A stretch of 64,000 nucleotides of DNA from Daphnia pulex (lineage: Eukaryota; Arthropoda; Branchiopoda; Diplostraca; Daphniidae): NCBI RefSeq assembly GCF_021134715.1, contig NC_060028.1, positions 8,593,482 through 8,657,481 of the forward strand, given 5' to 3'. Below, in pieces: positions 49,412 to 59,969 of this stretch (positions within the stretch are counted from its first letter, which is position 1; each line of letters begins with the position of its first letter). The translations under genes and the position numbers were made by a program. The notes beneath the pieces are model-generated. The model made no database searches and was not told where the DNA came from. It saw only the letters and a program-made list of their open reading frames with translations.

Positions 49412-50099
49412 ATGGGTAAATATTCTTATTTTTACATTGAGTTTTGTACCAATTCTATTTTTTTTCTATTTGTTAATATGCCTGTTAATGTTTAATATTA
49501 ATGTTTAAATGTATTTACTCTTACTGTTTAGGCAACTATGGTGTCGTGCTCCTGTTGGGTGTTGTATCGTTGATGGCTGGGTTGACCGCTGGTGTAGCGA
49601 TGTCTCCTTGGTATGGCGGAAATCAAACCGCAACGCCGTCGCCTACCTACACAACTTACGCAACGACCAGTACTGCACCGAGGTCTTCAAGTACTACACT
49701 ACTAAGGTATCGGAGTTTTATACCACAACTTACGCTGCCCCGAGCCACTACACTGACGCCCTGAAGTATTACTCTGCCCCGAGTTACTACACCACCAAGG
49801 CGACGGAGTGCTACATGACTACGCATGCTGCCCCATCCTCCGAGGCTCATGCACCGAGGCTCCTAAGTATTGCTTTGTTCTCATCTACTTATTGCACCGA
49901 TTTTCCTAAATACTCCTCTGTTCCCAGCTGCTACACCGAGGCTCCCGCCGATTACCACACCGAAGCTTCAAAGTACTACTCTGCCCCGATCTACACAACC
50001 ATAACTGAGGCGGCCAATTATTACGCTGTCCCGACTTGCTGCACAGAAGCTGCACTTTCGTACTACGTTGAACAGAAATACTACACTGATTATCGTTGA
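49412..50099 (+). pseudogene. Tyrosine-rich repeat gene Y2, frameshifted and 3'-truncated
   Basis: Exon 1 (ATG 49412, donor after 49415) joins exon 2 at 49532 in frame. This gives an intact signal peptide, MGNYGVVLLLGVVSLMAG, then a mature start AMSPWYGGNQTATPSP. At about 49672 one base is missing (AGTACTGC where paralogue Y3 has AGTTCCTGC), and the repeat body (YCTEVFKYYTTKVSEFYTTTYAAP onwards) continues in the next frame. The gene is cut at about 50095 by the deletion that fuses it to Y3. The same frameshift is in the right-arm copy, so it predates the inverted duplication. Confidence 0.6.
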
Positions 50100-50874
50100 T
50101 GGCTGGGTCGACTGCTGGTGTAGCGATGTCTCCTTGGTATGGCGAAAACCAAACCGTAACGCCGCCGCCTTCCTACTCAACTTACGCAATGACCAGTTCC
50201 TGCACCGATGTCTTCAAGTACTACACCACCAAACCACGGGAGTTTTATACCACAACTTACGCTGCCCCGAGCCACTACACTGATGCCCTGAAGTATTACT
50301 CTGCCCTGAGTTACTACACCATCTAGGCGACGGATGACACCACATGACTACGTATACTGCCTATCCTATACACCGAGGCTTCTAAGTATAACTTTGTTAT
50401 CAGCTACTTATTGCACCGATTTTCCTAAATACTATTCTGTTCCCAGCTGCTTTACCGAGGCTCCCGCTGATGTCTCCACCAAGACGGTCGAATACTACAC
50501 TGAAGCGACAAAGTACTACTCTGCCCCGATCTACATAACCACAACTGAGGCGGCCAAGTATTACGCAGTCCCGACTTGCTACACCAAAGCTGCTCTTTCG
50601 TGCTGCGTCGAACAGAGATACTACACTGATGCTCCAGTCTACTACACCACGACCTACGCTACACCTAGCTACAACACCGCAGACCCCAAGTACTACACCG
50701 AAGAAGGCGTCCATACACAACTACGTACGCTGCCTAGCTTACTACATCGAGGAATTTAAGTATTACTCTCCTCCAAACTACTACCAAACTGAGGTTCATA
50801 TGTATTACATCAGCAATTCTCCCCACCTTGTCACCACTATTTACGCTACTCCGAGCTATATACCGAAGTTCTAA
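50096..50874 (+). pseudogene. Tyrosine-rich repeat gene Y3, 5'-truncated
   Basis: Only exon 2 sequence remains, starting inside the signal-peptide region (SLMAGSTAGVAMSPWYGENQT). Its frame stops at 50324-50326 after SALSYYTI. Repeats resume in another frame (PKYYSVPSCFTEAPADV, then KYYSAPIYITTTEAAKYYAVPTCYTKA) and end YATPSYIPKF at about 50874. Exon 1, the intron and the promoter seen in the right-arm copy are missing here. Confidence 0.6.
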
Positions 50875-51501
50875 AGTATTTTTTGTACGTGTTGAAAGAT
50901 TGTTGAAATACAAGATTGATTCATAAATCACAATTGCATGTCCATTTTCTCTTAAGTACCTTTCCTCCTGCTGATCATTGCGTGTTGCGAGAAAATATTT
51001 TTGAGTGCTGTGTAAACTTACAAAATAATCGATCTTGCAACATACCAACAATAAAAATTCAAACTCCTGTTTTACATTTCATAAACATCAACTTCTTTTT
51101 TATAAATTTTTTTCTATCATTAAAATTCAAAGTCCAACTTTTCTAAAAATTCAAAGTCCACACACCTATTATTTCTGCTAAGTCCAGACTTTTCTTTTTG
51201 AAAAAAAATTTAAAAAAATTCCCCTTACACAAAGTTTTGAAAAAATTATCGCGAAAAAATTTAACTCGAATATTTTATTGTATGCAAAATTTATTTTTAT
51301 AATATACATGCATCATATACATTTTTCCTGTGGCCCCCAGGGGGGGGGGCCTGTCGCTTTCTCTACCGCGATAATAACATGATGCAAGTTATATGCAAGT
51401 TATTATTTGTTTGGCGCAGAAAGCTTATTTTATCTAGCAGTTCTCGACTGTGTCAAACCTGACATTGATCAGGTTGCCTCAGTCGTATACTGCATGATTG
51501 A

Positions 51502-51744
51502 ATGAAAACTCAAAAGACAACATATCAAACTTTTAACGCAGCAACACAAAATATCACTGGCAGAGCAATTTCATATGGCATGGATGAAAACGACAACACA
51601 AAAATTTTTGAAGTCAGGAACCCAGATGGAACAGCTCAGCTGCAACAGCACAGCAACTTCTGGATTGAACTGCAACCGCATGCTCCATACAATGGTTCAA
51701 TCTGTCTTCGTCACACCTTTCACCATTTGGCTGCAACAAGGTAA
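51502..51744 (+). CDS. Unknown short frame in the left arm (mirror at 56063-56305)
   Basis: An 80-codon frame reads MKTQKTTYQTFNAATQNITG, later NPDGTAQLQQHSNFWIELQPH and HTFHHLAATR. It ends near a possible donor (ACAAG|GTAACC), so it might be one exon of a larger gene. I recognise no family. Similar short sequence occurs in the spacer near 55188-55225 and, faintly, near 46711-46760, so it may be part of a dispersed repeat. Confidence 0.3.
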   Translation: MKTQKTTYQTFNAATQNITGRAISYGMDENDNTKIFEVRNPDGTAQLQQHSNFWIELQPHAPYNGSICLRHTFHHLAATR

Positions 51745-52037
51745 CCACCACCAGCGTTAAAGAAGTGTTTGTTATATCTGTTTAAGAAAAGAAAATTATT
51801 TTCGAGAAACACAACTCTAAAATGCATACTCATTATAACAAAAGAATACAAAGAGTACAGAAAACTACGCAGTCCAACAGAATAACTTTGATAACTGATT
51901 CAAAATTTCTATAGTAGCAGAGCAAATTGGTCTACTCTCTAGTCATGTTAACTAAATCTGTACTTTTGAAAGACATTTGATCAAAATAATTACTTATTGC
52001 TGTTACGGTAAAAGTCTATTTTACCCGACCAACTTCT

Positions 52038-52311
52038 TACTTTACTTTACTTATCTAATTCACTTTACTTTACTTAATCTAGAAAAGTAACTAACTAAGC
52101 GGGAATGAGCCCGAGCGTAGCGAGGAAATACAGGGGTTTTGGGTGGGTATAATAAAGTATAATAAAGCATCAAACCATACTTCATTATACTTTACTATAC
52201 TATAACCAAAAACAACTATATTTTTACGGTATGCTCGGGCTTATTCCCGCTTAGTTACTTATCTAGATTAAGTAAAGCAAAGTGAATTAGATAGGTAAAG
52301 TAAAAATACCA
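52038..52311. repeat. Palindrome inside the transposon
   Basis: About 80 bp at 52038-52121 (including TAATCTAG and AAGCGGGAAT, then AGCCCGAGC) recur inverted at 52229-52311, separated by about 107 bp of AT-rich DNA. This subterminal hairpin could be a remnant of a nested foldback element or a transposase-binding structure. Confidence 0.7.
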
Positions 52312-52920
52312 CTTACTTTATTTACTTAAAGGTAATCCAATTGCCGCAATACAAAACGAACTTAACAGCACAACTCTATGTCCCTTATTAAGGAATCAAC
52401 ATGATTTCTTCGTAAAATCAAATCCCAAATTCTGCAGTTAAGATGGCGAGTTTTTGGTTTCACGAACAATCTGTGATACACTTCTGAGTCGTTATTAGCT
52501 ACAAAAAGTCTAGTCAAAATACGCCCGTCTAATTCCTGAGATGTTGCACTACCACCGTCAAAAATCAAACTAATTCAGGTGTCGTCTGCTACGGAAATTC
52601 TCAGACGTTGCATGCATCACAATTTGAGCCATACTTATACTTTGAATATTAAAATTTTATTTGATAAGTTTTCCACGCAACACATGATAAACTTAGATAT
52701 GAAAGTAAATTTTTTATCAATGTGCAGTGTTTGGCAATGAATCGCAGTAAAAATGTTTTTTTTGTGGGGGGGAGACCCCCCCAACCCCCCCTTTTTTTTA
52801 TTTTTATGCAGATTGTCCCCCAAAAGCCCACCATTTCAACTTACGCTTTTTACGCTAAATGATTTGTTAACGAAAACAGCCAACAAACATCGAAATTTTT
52901 CAGCCATATTATACTTATTA

Positions 52921-52967
52921 TAACCTAACCTAACCTAACCTAACCTAACCTAACCTAACCTAACCTA
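52921..52967 (+). repeat. Interstitial arthropod telomere repeat (TAACC/CCTAA)n
   Basis: Nine uninterrupted TAACC units, equal to (CCTAA)n, the complement of the arthropod telomere repeat TTAGG. The run lies in the middle of the transposon, so it moved with the element or was inserted into it. Confidence 0.9.
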
Positions 52968-53180
52968 CTATACTTTACTTTATCTTATAAGGATACATGA
53001 AACGTCAAAATCATAATAATAAAGTAAAGTAAAGTAAAGTATCTTCATCATGATATAATATAGTAAAGTTCCATGACCTTTATATGAATAATAAAGTATA
53101 GTAATATAAAGTAACAATTTGATTGCCACTTACAAGTTGTTATTAATACAGTAAAGTTTATAATGATTTGATGATATTTT

Positions 53181-53251
53181 CATCGATCGTGGATTTGAAC
53201 CACCAACCATTATGTTAGAATTCTATTGCTATACCACAGCGCTAATCGACA
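53181..53251 (-). tRNA. tRNA-like sequence, copy 1 (probably a pseudogene)
   Basis: Read on the minus strand it has a D-arm-like TAGCGCTGTGGTATAGC and a B-box GGTTCAAATCC. The GTGG/CCAC T-stem pairs, and the acceptor ends pair over 5-6 bp (GTCGAT with ATCGAT). The anticodon stem does not pair, so it is probably not functional. It lies inside the transposon. Confidence 0.35.
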
Positions 53252-53460
53252 CTTCCTCGATACGCAAAATGTTTTAATAACATTTACAGTTATATCATAA
53301 TAAAGTGCACTGTAATAATTTGAATAAAGCTGTATTTATATGGCACAATGAACTTCATAATAAAGTAGGATAAAATAATATAACGTTAAAATAAAAAGTA
53401 AAGTAATTCTTGATTGACCCTTACTTTAAAATTAAAAAAAATTTAATTTATATATTTCAC

Positions 53461-53529
53461 CTGATCTCGGATTTGAACCACTGAGCCATGAATTTGTAAT
53501 CCAGTGCTATACCACAGAGCTAATCGACA
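53461..53529 (-). tRNA. tRNA-like sequence, copy 2 (probably a pseudogene)
   Basis: It is related to copy 1, 280 bp away and in the same orientation. TAGCTCTGTGGTATAGC fits an A box and GGTTCAAATCC a B box. The anticodon stem pairs at four of five positions around TTACAAA (anticodon ACA if read normally), but the T-stem is broken. It may be tRNA-derived SINE material captured by the element. Confidence 0.35.
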
Positions 53530-54211
53530 TTGCTTCGATGTGAAAATAAATAAAATAAATAATATTTCACTATTATGTATTAATTATGAATTTTTGGCAA
53601 CAGTGTTTTAATAATATTGACAGGATGCCAGTCTGCTACACGGTAGGGAACAGAGAGGTTGTACGTGAAATTTCTCGTATTTAAGTAAAGTGAAGTAAAG
53701 TAAAGTGAAGTGAAGTAAAGTGTAAATTAAGTGAGTGTGTAGTAATAATTGAGAATTAAGGAAAAAATTAAGTATAATAAAGTAAAAATTAAGTAGAATT
53801 AAGTAAGGTTTTGGTCGGCTAAAATAGACTTTAACCGCTGTTACATGGGATGAGACGGTACGTCTAAGAACAGGCACCGAGACACACGAGGCACGCCATT
53901 TCGGAAATGTACAGGCACTTCCAAGTCTGATTTGAATGATTTGGCAACTTGGTTTTTACGTGCTAAATCACCTGTAAATTTTCACATCAACATATTACAT
54001 TCAATAGCAATAGGAAATTAACAATAAATACCTTTTAATTTTCATCGTGAGAAACGTCACAACCAACAACCCATCTCTGCTGCGTCTTGGATCAAAATGG
54101 CCGCTTAGCGTCCCCGAAGAGATTCGCGCCACCTGGTGGACATCAATTCAGCCACTTATTCACAGCCATTAGACTCCTGTTCCAAATGAGTAATGACTGA
54201 ACGCAACGGCT

Positions 54212-55440
54212 TTGAGTTCTACTGTCGTTTGAGTTCTACTGTCGCACACAAAGAAATTTTAAAAATTATTTCAAATATTGTGGTTCTATTGTCGATGGAG
54301 TTCTTCTGTCTTTTGACTTTTGAGTTGTACGGTCGCCATACCAAAGTAAATTGCGTTATGGACTTGGGGTGTCAGAGGTGTCCAATAGATGGCGTTTCAT
54401 GTGATGGCGGATTGTTGTATCAGTGTTTGTCAAAAGTTTTCCTGTTTTTCCATGAAAATTACCGATGAATTCATCAGTAAATTCAAGTTCTTTTCTGTGC
54501 AACTTGTTTGCGATGTTATTTATTCTTATGTGTGCTGGATCAAATTAAAAATTCCTCAATCTTACCTGCAGGAAGGAACGGGAAAGGACAGTAGCATACA
54601 AGCAGCCTAACATCACTACCACCATCTCTTTTATTAAAAATCTTCGTTCTGCTGAATGCATCATGCAGTCAAAACAGGTAAAAACAATAATGTCTTAGTC
54701 ACAATTTTTGTAAATACTTGTTCCCAGACTTAGTTAATATTCGTCTAATTATCAGCAGTTTCTATTGATCTTGGTAGGTCACTACCCCAGTGTGGACATG
54801 TTTGTTTTTCTGAACATGTTTTTCAACAAACAATTCATTGACGTACAAGTATTATTCTTCTTTCGGTTGTAAACTGTTATTTGATGTCATAGATTGTATT
54901 TTCTATCATGGGGAATAATATGAAAAATATCATTTCATCTAGGCCATGGGTAATCTTCAGGTCTTTGCAGCAGCTTAAGAGAAGAATATGAACAAATGCA
55001 GGGCAACTTACCAACATGTGTTGTATTTTTCTGAATGTTAAACACGAGCAGTAGGTAGCCATTAACTTTAGTTTATTGGATGAATGTTGGAATATTTATT
55101 GACATATTTACTTTAGATTCAACATGACTAACTGTTGGATGCCAAAGTTAGTTGGAACTCAACTCACTGTACATACTCTAACACAGATAACTCTGGTGAT
55201 GTTGCCTTACAGCCACATGCAGGAAAATGATTGTTTTCTTCAGAAAATTGTAAGTTTAATTTTTTTCTTGACCACCAACACTTTCTGTTAATATTATAGA
55301 TTTTTATGTTGAAAGAGTTACAAAGTCTGAAAAGCTAACTTCATTCTTCATGGTTTAACTTCATGGTGTTCATGCTCATTTGATTCATTTCGTGCCAGCT
55401 AGTGAAAGCCGAAAGGCATGTCGAATGTCGAATTCAATCC
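54212..55440. other. Spacer of the inverted repeat
   Basis: 1,229 bp of non-palindromic sequence. TTGAGTTCTACTGTCG occurs as a short tandem pair at about 54212-54244. Two blocks have splice-like borders (54572-54677 and 55117-55249), but their frames cannot be joined without a stop. The second contains DNSGDVALQPHAGK, reminiscent of IELQPHAPYNGS in the arm frame at 51502. No functional gene is supported. Confidence 0.5.
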
Positions 55441-56062
55441 AGCCGTTGCGTTCAGTCATTTGGAACAGGAGTCTAATGGCTGTGAATAAGTGGCTGAAAT
55501 GATGTCCACCAGGTGGCGCGAATCTCTTCGGGGACGCTAAGCGGCCATTTTGATCCAAGACGCAGCAGAGATGGGTTGTTGGTTGTGACGTTTCTCACGA
55601 TGAAAATTAAAAGGTATTTATTGTTAATTTCCTATTGCTATTGAATGTAATATGTTGATGTGAAAATTTACAGGTGATTTAGCACGTAAAAACCAAGTTG
55701 CCAAATCATTCAAATCAGACTTGGAAGTGCCTGTACATTTCCGAAATGGCGTGCCTCGTGTGTCTCGGTGCCTGTTCTTAGACGTACCGTCTCATCCCAT
55801 GTAACAGCAATAAGTAATTATTTTGATCAAATGTCTTTCAAAAGTACAGATTTAGTTAACATGACTAGAGAGTAGACCAATTTGCTCTGCTACTATAGAA
55901 ATTTTGAATCAGTTATCAAAGTTATTCTGTTGGACTGCGTAGTTTTCTGTACTCTTTGTATTCTTTTGTTATAATGAGTATGCATTTTAGAGTTGTGTTT
56001 CTCGAAAATAATTTTCTTTTCTTAAACAGATATAACAAACACTTCTTTAACGCTGGTGGTGG

Positions 56063-56305
56063 TTACCTTGTTGCAGCCAAATGGTGAAAGGTGTGACGAA
56101 GACAGATTGAACCATTGTATGGAGCATGCGGTTGCAGTTCAATCCAGAAGTTGCTGTGCTGTTGCAGCTGAGCTGTTCCATCTGGGTTCCTGACTTCAAA
56201 AATTTTTGTGTTGTCGTTTTCATCCATGCCATATGAAATTGCTCTGCCAGTGATATTTTGTGTTGCTGCGTTAAAAGTTTGATATGTTGTCTTTTGAGTT
56301 TTCAT
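56063..56305 (-). CDS. Unknown short frame in the right arm (mirror of 51502-51744)
   Basis: The translation is identical to the left-arm frame (MKTQKTTYQTFNAATQNITG onwards). The same uncertainty applies; it may be an exon or repeat fragment. Confidence 0.3.
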   Translation of the reverse strand: MKTQKTTYQTFNAATQNITGRAISYGMDENDNTKIFEVRNPDGTAQLQQHSNFWIELQPHAPYNGSICLRHTFHHLAATR

Positions 56306-56932
56306 TCAATCATGCAGTATACGACTGAGGCAACCTGATCAATGTCAGGTTTGACACAGTCGAGAACTGCTAGATAAAATAAGCTTTCTGCGCCAAACAA
56401 ATAATAACTTGCATATAACTTGCATCATGTTATTATCGCGGTAGAGAAAGCGACAGGCCCCCCCCCCTGGGGGCCACAGGAAAAATGTATATGATGCATG
56501 TATATTATAAAAATAAATTTTGCATACAATAAAATATTCGAGTTAAATTTTTTCGCGATAATTTTTTCAAAACTTTGTGTAAGGGGAATTTTTTTAAATT
56601 TTTTTTCAAAAAGAAAAGTCTGGACTTAGCAGAAATAATAGGTGTGTGGACTTTGAATTTTTAGAAAAGTTGGACTTTGAATTTTAATGATAGAAAAAAA
56701 TTTATAAAAAAGAAGTTGATGTTTATGAAATGTAAAACAGGAGTTTGAATTTTTATTGTTGGTATGTTGCAAGATCGATTATTTTGTAAGTTTACACAGC
56801 ACTCAAAAATATTTTCTCGCAACACGCAATGATCAGCAGGAGGAAAGGTACTTAAGAGAAAATGGACATGCAATTGTGATTTATGAATCAATCTTGTATT
56901 TCAACAATCTTTCAACACGTACAAAAAATACT

Positions 56933-57780
56933 TTAGAACTTCGGTATATAGCTCGGAGTAGCGTAAATAGTGGTGACAAGGTGGGGAGAATTGCTGATGT
57001 AATACATATGAACCTCAGTTTGGTAGTAGTTTGGAGGAGAGTAATACTTAAATTCCTCGATGTAGTAAGCTAGGCAGCGTACGTAGTTGTGTATGGACGC
57101 CTTCTTCGGTGTAGTACTTGGGGTCTGCGGTGTTGTAGCTAGGTGTAGCGTAGGTCGTGGTGTAGTAGACTGGAGCATCAGTGTAGTATCTCTGTTCGAC
57201 GCAGCACGAAAGAGCAGCTTTGGTGTAGCAAGTCGGGACTGCGTAATACTTGGCCGCCTCAGTTGTGGTTATGTAGATCGGGGCAGAGTAGTACTTTGTC
57301 GCTTCAGTGTAGTATTCGACCGTCTTGGTGGAGACATCAGCGGGAGCCTCGGTAAAGCAGCTGGGAACAGAATAGTATTTAGGAAAATCGGTGCAATAAG
57401 TAGCTGATAACAAAGTTATACTTAGAAGCCTCGGTGTATAGGATAGGCAGTATACGTAGTCATGTGGTGTCATCCGTCGCCTAGATGGTGTAGTAACTCA
57501 GGGCAGAGTAATACTTCAGGGCATCAGTGTAGTGGCTCGGGGCAGCGTAAGTTGTGGTATAAAACTCCCGTGGTTTGGTGGTGTAGTACTTGAAGACATC
57601 GGTGCAGGAACTGGTCATTGCGTAAGTTGAGTAGGAAGGCGGCGGCGTTACGGTTTGGTTTTCGCCATACCAAGGAGACATCGCTACACCAGCAGTCGAC
57701 CCAGCCATCAACGATAGCTACAACATAGAAAAAAATATAATTGATACAAAACTCATATAAAAATAAGAATATTTACCCAT
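56933..57780 (-). pseudogene. Tyrosine-rich repeat gene Y3, right-arm copy with exon 1
   Basis: Exon 1 survives here (ATG at 57780, ATGG|GTAAAT), and a canonical acceptor (TTGTAG) precedes exon 2 at 57717. The join puts the leader in the wrong frame, and the segment corresponding to NYGVVLLLGVV of Y2 is missing, so no signal peptide is made. The repeat body stops at 57481 and resumes in another frame to 56933, as in the left copy. Confidence 0.6.
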
Positions 57781-57864
57781 AATTGCGAATCGGTTACGAG
57801 GAGAGCAGTTGGTGACAGATAGGGCACTGCAGTTCGGGCACTTCTTTTTTTTTTAAGACTCCTT

Positions 57865-58820
57865 TTACGCACAGTAATACTTCAGGACGTGGGTGTAGTA
57901 GCTCGGGGAAACGCAGGTTGTAGTGTAGTACTTGAGCGCTTCAGTGTTGTAGTAACGCGGGGCCTCGGCGTAGTAGGAAGGGGTAGCATACATAGACGTG
58001 CAGAATTCCGGTGCCTTAGTGATGTAGTACTTGGAGCCTCGGTGTAGTAAACTAGGCAGCATACGTTGTTGTAGGCGGCTTCTCCGGTGTAGTACTTGGG
58101 GGCTGCGGTGTAGCATAGGTCGTGGTGTAGTGAACTGGAGCATCAGTGTAGTATTTCTGTTCAACGTAGTACGAAAGTGCAGCTTCTGTGCAGCAAGTCG
58201 GGACAGCGTAATAATTGGCCGCCTCAGTTATGGTTGTGTAGATCGGGGCAGAGTAGTACTTTGAAGCTTCGGTGTGGTAATCGGCGGGAGCCTCGGTGTA
58301 GCAGCTGGGAACAGAGGAGTATTTAGGAAAATCGGTGCAATAAGTAGATGAGAACAAAGCAATACTTAGGAGCCTCGGTGCATGAGCCTCGGAGGATGGG
58401 GCAGCATGCGTAGTCATGTAGCACTCCGTCGCCTTGGTGGTGTAGTAACTCGGGGCAGAGTAATACTTCAGGGCGTCAGTGTAGTGGCTCGGGGCAGCGT
58501 AAGTTGTGGTATAAAACTCCGATACCTTAGTAGTGTAGTACTTGAAGACCTCGGTGCAGTACTGGTCGTTGCGTAAGTTGTGTAGGTAGGCGACGGCGTT
58601 GCGGTTTGATTTCCGCCATACCAAGGAGACATCGCTACACCAGCGGTCAACCCAGCCATCAACGATACAACACCCAACAGGAGCACGACACCATAGTTGC
58701 CTAAACAGTAAGAGTAAATACATTTAAACATTAATATTAAACATTAACAGGCATATTAACAAATAGAAAAAAAATAGAATTGGTACAAAACTCAATGTAA
58801 AAATAAGAATATTTACCCAT
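57865..58820 (-). pseudogene. Tyrosine-rich repeat gene Y2, right-arm copy with full 3' end
   Basis: Exon 1 ATG at 58820 and exon 2 from 58700 give the same intact signal peptide and the same one-base frameshift as the left copy. Here the 3' half is retained: VEQKYYTDAPVHYTTTYATP, then KYYITKAPEFCTSMYATP, SYYAEAPRYYNTEALKYYTTT and a terminal YTHVLKYYCA with stop at 57865. A further frame change separates these last units from the main repeat body. Confidence 0.6.
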
Positions 58821-58913
58821 AATTGCAAATCGGTTACACGATGAGGAATGCAGTTGGTGACAGATAGGGCACTGCAGTTCGGGCACGACTTCTTTTTTTT
58901 TAACGACACCTTT

Positions 58914-59969
58914 TACGCACAGTAATACTTCGGGACGTAGTTGTAGTAGCTCGGGGCAGCGTAGGTTGTGGTGTAGTACTTGAGCGCTTCAGTGTTGTAG
59001 TAATGCGGGGCCTCGGTGTAGTAGGCAGGGGCAGCATACATCAAGTGTAGAAATCCGGTGCCTTAGTGATGTAGTACTTGGGAGCATCGGTGTAGTAAAC
59101 TAGGCAGCATACGTTGTTGTGTAATAGACGGTTTCTCCTGTGTAGTACTTGGGGGCTGTGGTGTAGCGTAGGTCGTGGTGTAGTGAACTGGAGCATCAGT
59201 GTAGTATTTCTGTTCAACGTAGCACGAAAGAGCAGCTTCTGTACACTAAGTGGGGACTGCGTAATACTTGGCCGCCTCAGTTGTGATTGCGTAGATCGGG
59301 GCAGAGAAGTACTTTGCCGCTTCGGTGAAGTACTCGACCGTTTTGGTGGAGTAATCAGCGGGAGCCTCGGTGTAGCAGCTGGGAACAGAATAGTATTTAG
59401 GAAAATCGGTGCAATAAGTATCTGAGAACAGAGTAATACTTGGGAGCCTCGTGTAGTAGGATGTGGCAGCATGCGTAGTCATGTAGCACTCCGTCGCCTT
59501 CGTGGTGTAGTAACTCGGGGCAGAGTAATACTTCAGGGCGTCATTGTAGTGGGTCGGGGCAGCGTAAGTTGTGGTATAAAACTCCGGTGCCTTAGTAGTG
59601 TAGTACTTGTAGACCTCGGTGCAGTAACTGGTCGTTGCGTAAGTTGCTTTTGGGTAGTAAGGCGGCGGCGTTGCGGTTTGGTTTCCACCATACCCAGGAG
59701 ACATCGGTACACCAGTGGTCGACCCAGCCATCAACGATACAACACCCAACAGCATATGACGCCTTATTAACTAGACATTAAACACATTCAAACGTAAATA
59801 TTAAATAATAACAGGCATACATAAAGAAAAAAGTAGGATTGCTACCAATCTCAATGTAAAAAAGACAATATTTACCCATGGATGTGAACTGGCAATACGG
59901 TGAAGAAGGCAGATGGTGACAGATAGGCCACAGCAGTTGTTGCCGTGTCGGAGATGCTCACTCGACTGA
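58914..59969 (-). pseudogene. Tyrosine-rich repeat gene Y1, right-arm copy
   Basis: The mirror of the left-arm Y1 with the same leader frame problem, the same 169-codon frame (59246-59755) and the same premature TAG. The promoter elements are also mirrored (TATA near 59993-60000). Confidence 0.6.

Larger units (their letters stand above)
52007..53836. mobile_element. Non-autonomous DNA transposon with ~24-bp terminal inverted repeats
   Basis: The 1,830-bp element begins GGTAAAAGTCTATTTTA and ends with the near-perfect inverse (GGTTAAAGTCTATTTTA read on the other strand); about 22 of 24 terminal bases agree. An 8-bp target duplication is compatible with hAT, P or Merlin superfamilies, but the termini do not decide among them. 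No transposase is visible; the longest frame (52362-52568, minus, 68 codons) has no domain I know. The interior is very AT-rich with AGTAAAG-type repeats, an internal palindrome, a CCTAA telomere-like run and two tRNA-like sequences. It is absent from the right arm. Confidence 0.88.
51999..53844. repeat. 8-bp target-site duplication flanking the left-arm transposon
   Basis: GCTGTTAC occurs at 51999-52006 and again at 53837-53844, directly flanking the element. The right arm has one copy only (GTAACAGC, 55801-55808), uninterrupted. That is the empty site. Confidence 0.9.
47776..54211 (+). repeat. Left arm of a giant inverted repeat
   Basis: From 47776 the sequence is matched, in reverse complement, by 60456 downwards, and the match ends at 54211/55441. 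Mirrored open frames on the two arms have identical translations. The arm is 6,436 bp against 5,016 bp on the right. The difference is exactly explained by a transposon plus 8-bp target duplication (1,838 bp) and a 7-bp insertion at about 54188-54194 on the left, minus a 425-bp segment present only on the right. The arm carries three decayed tyrosine-rich genes and an unknown frame. The near-absence of other differences means very recent formation, gene conversion, or an assembly join of two haplotypes. Confidence 0.95.

Noticed and set aside
54572-55249. Two exon-like blocks in the inverted-repeat spacer
   Set aside because: Each has acceptor and donor signals, but the only open frame of the first enters a stop in the second, so they cannot form one gene.
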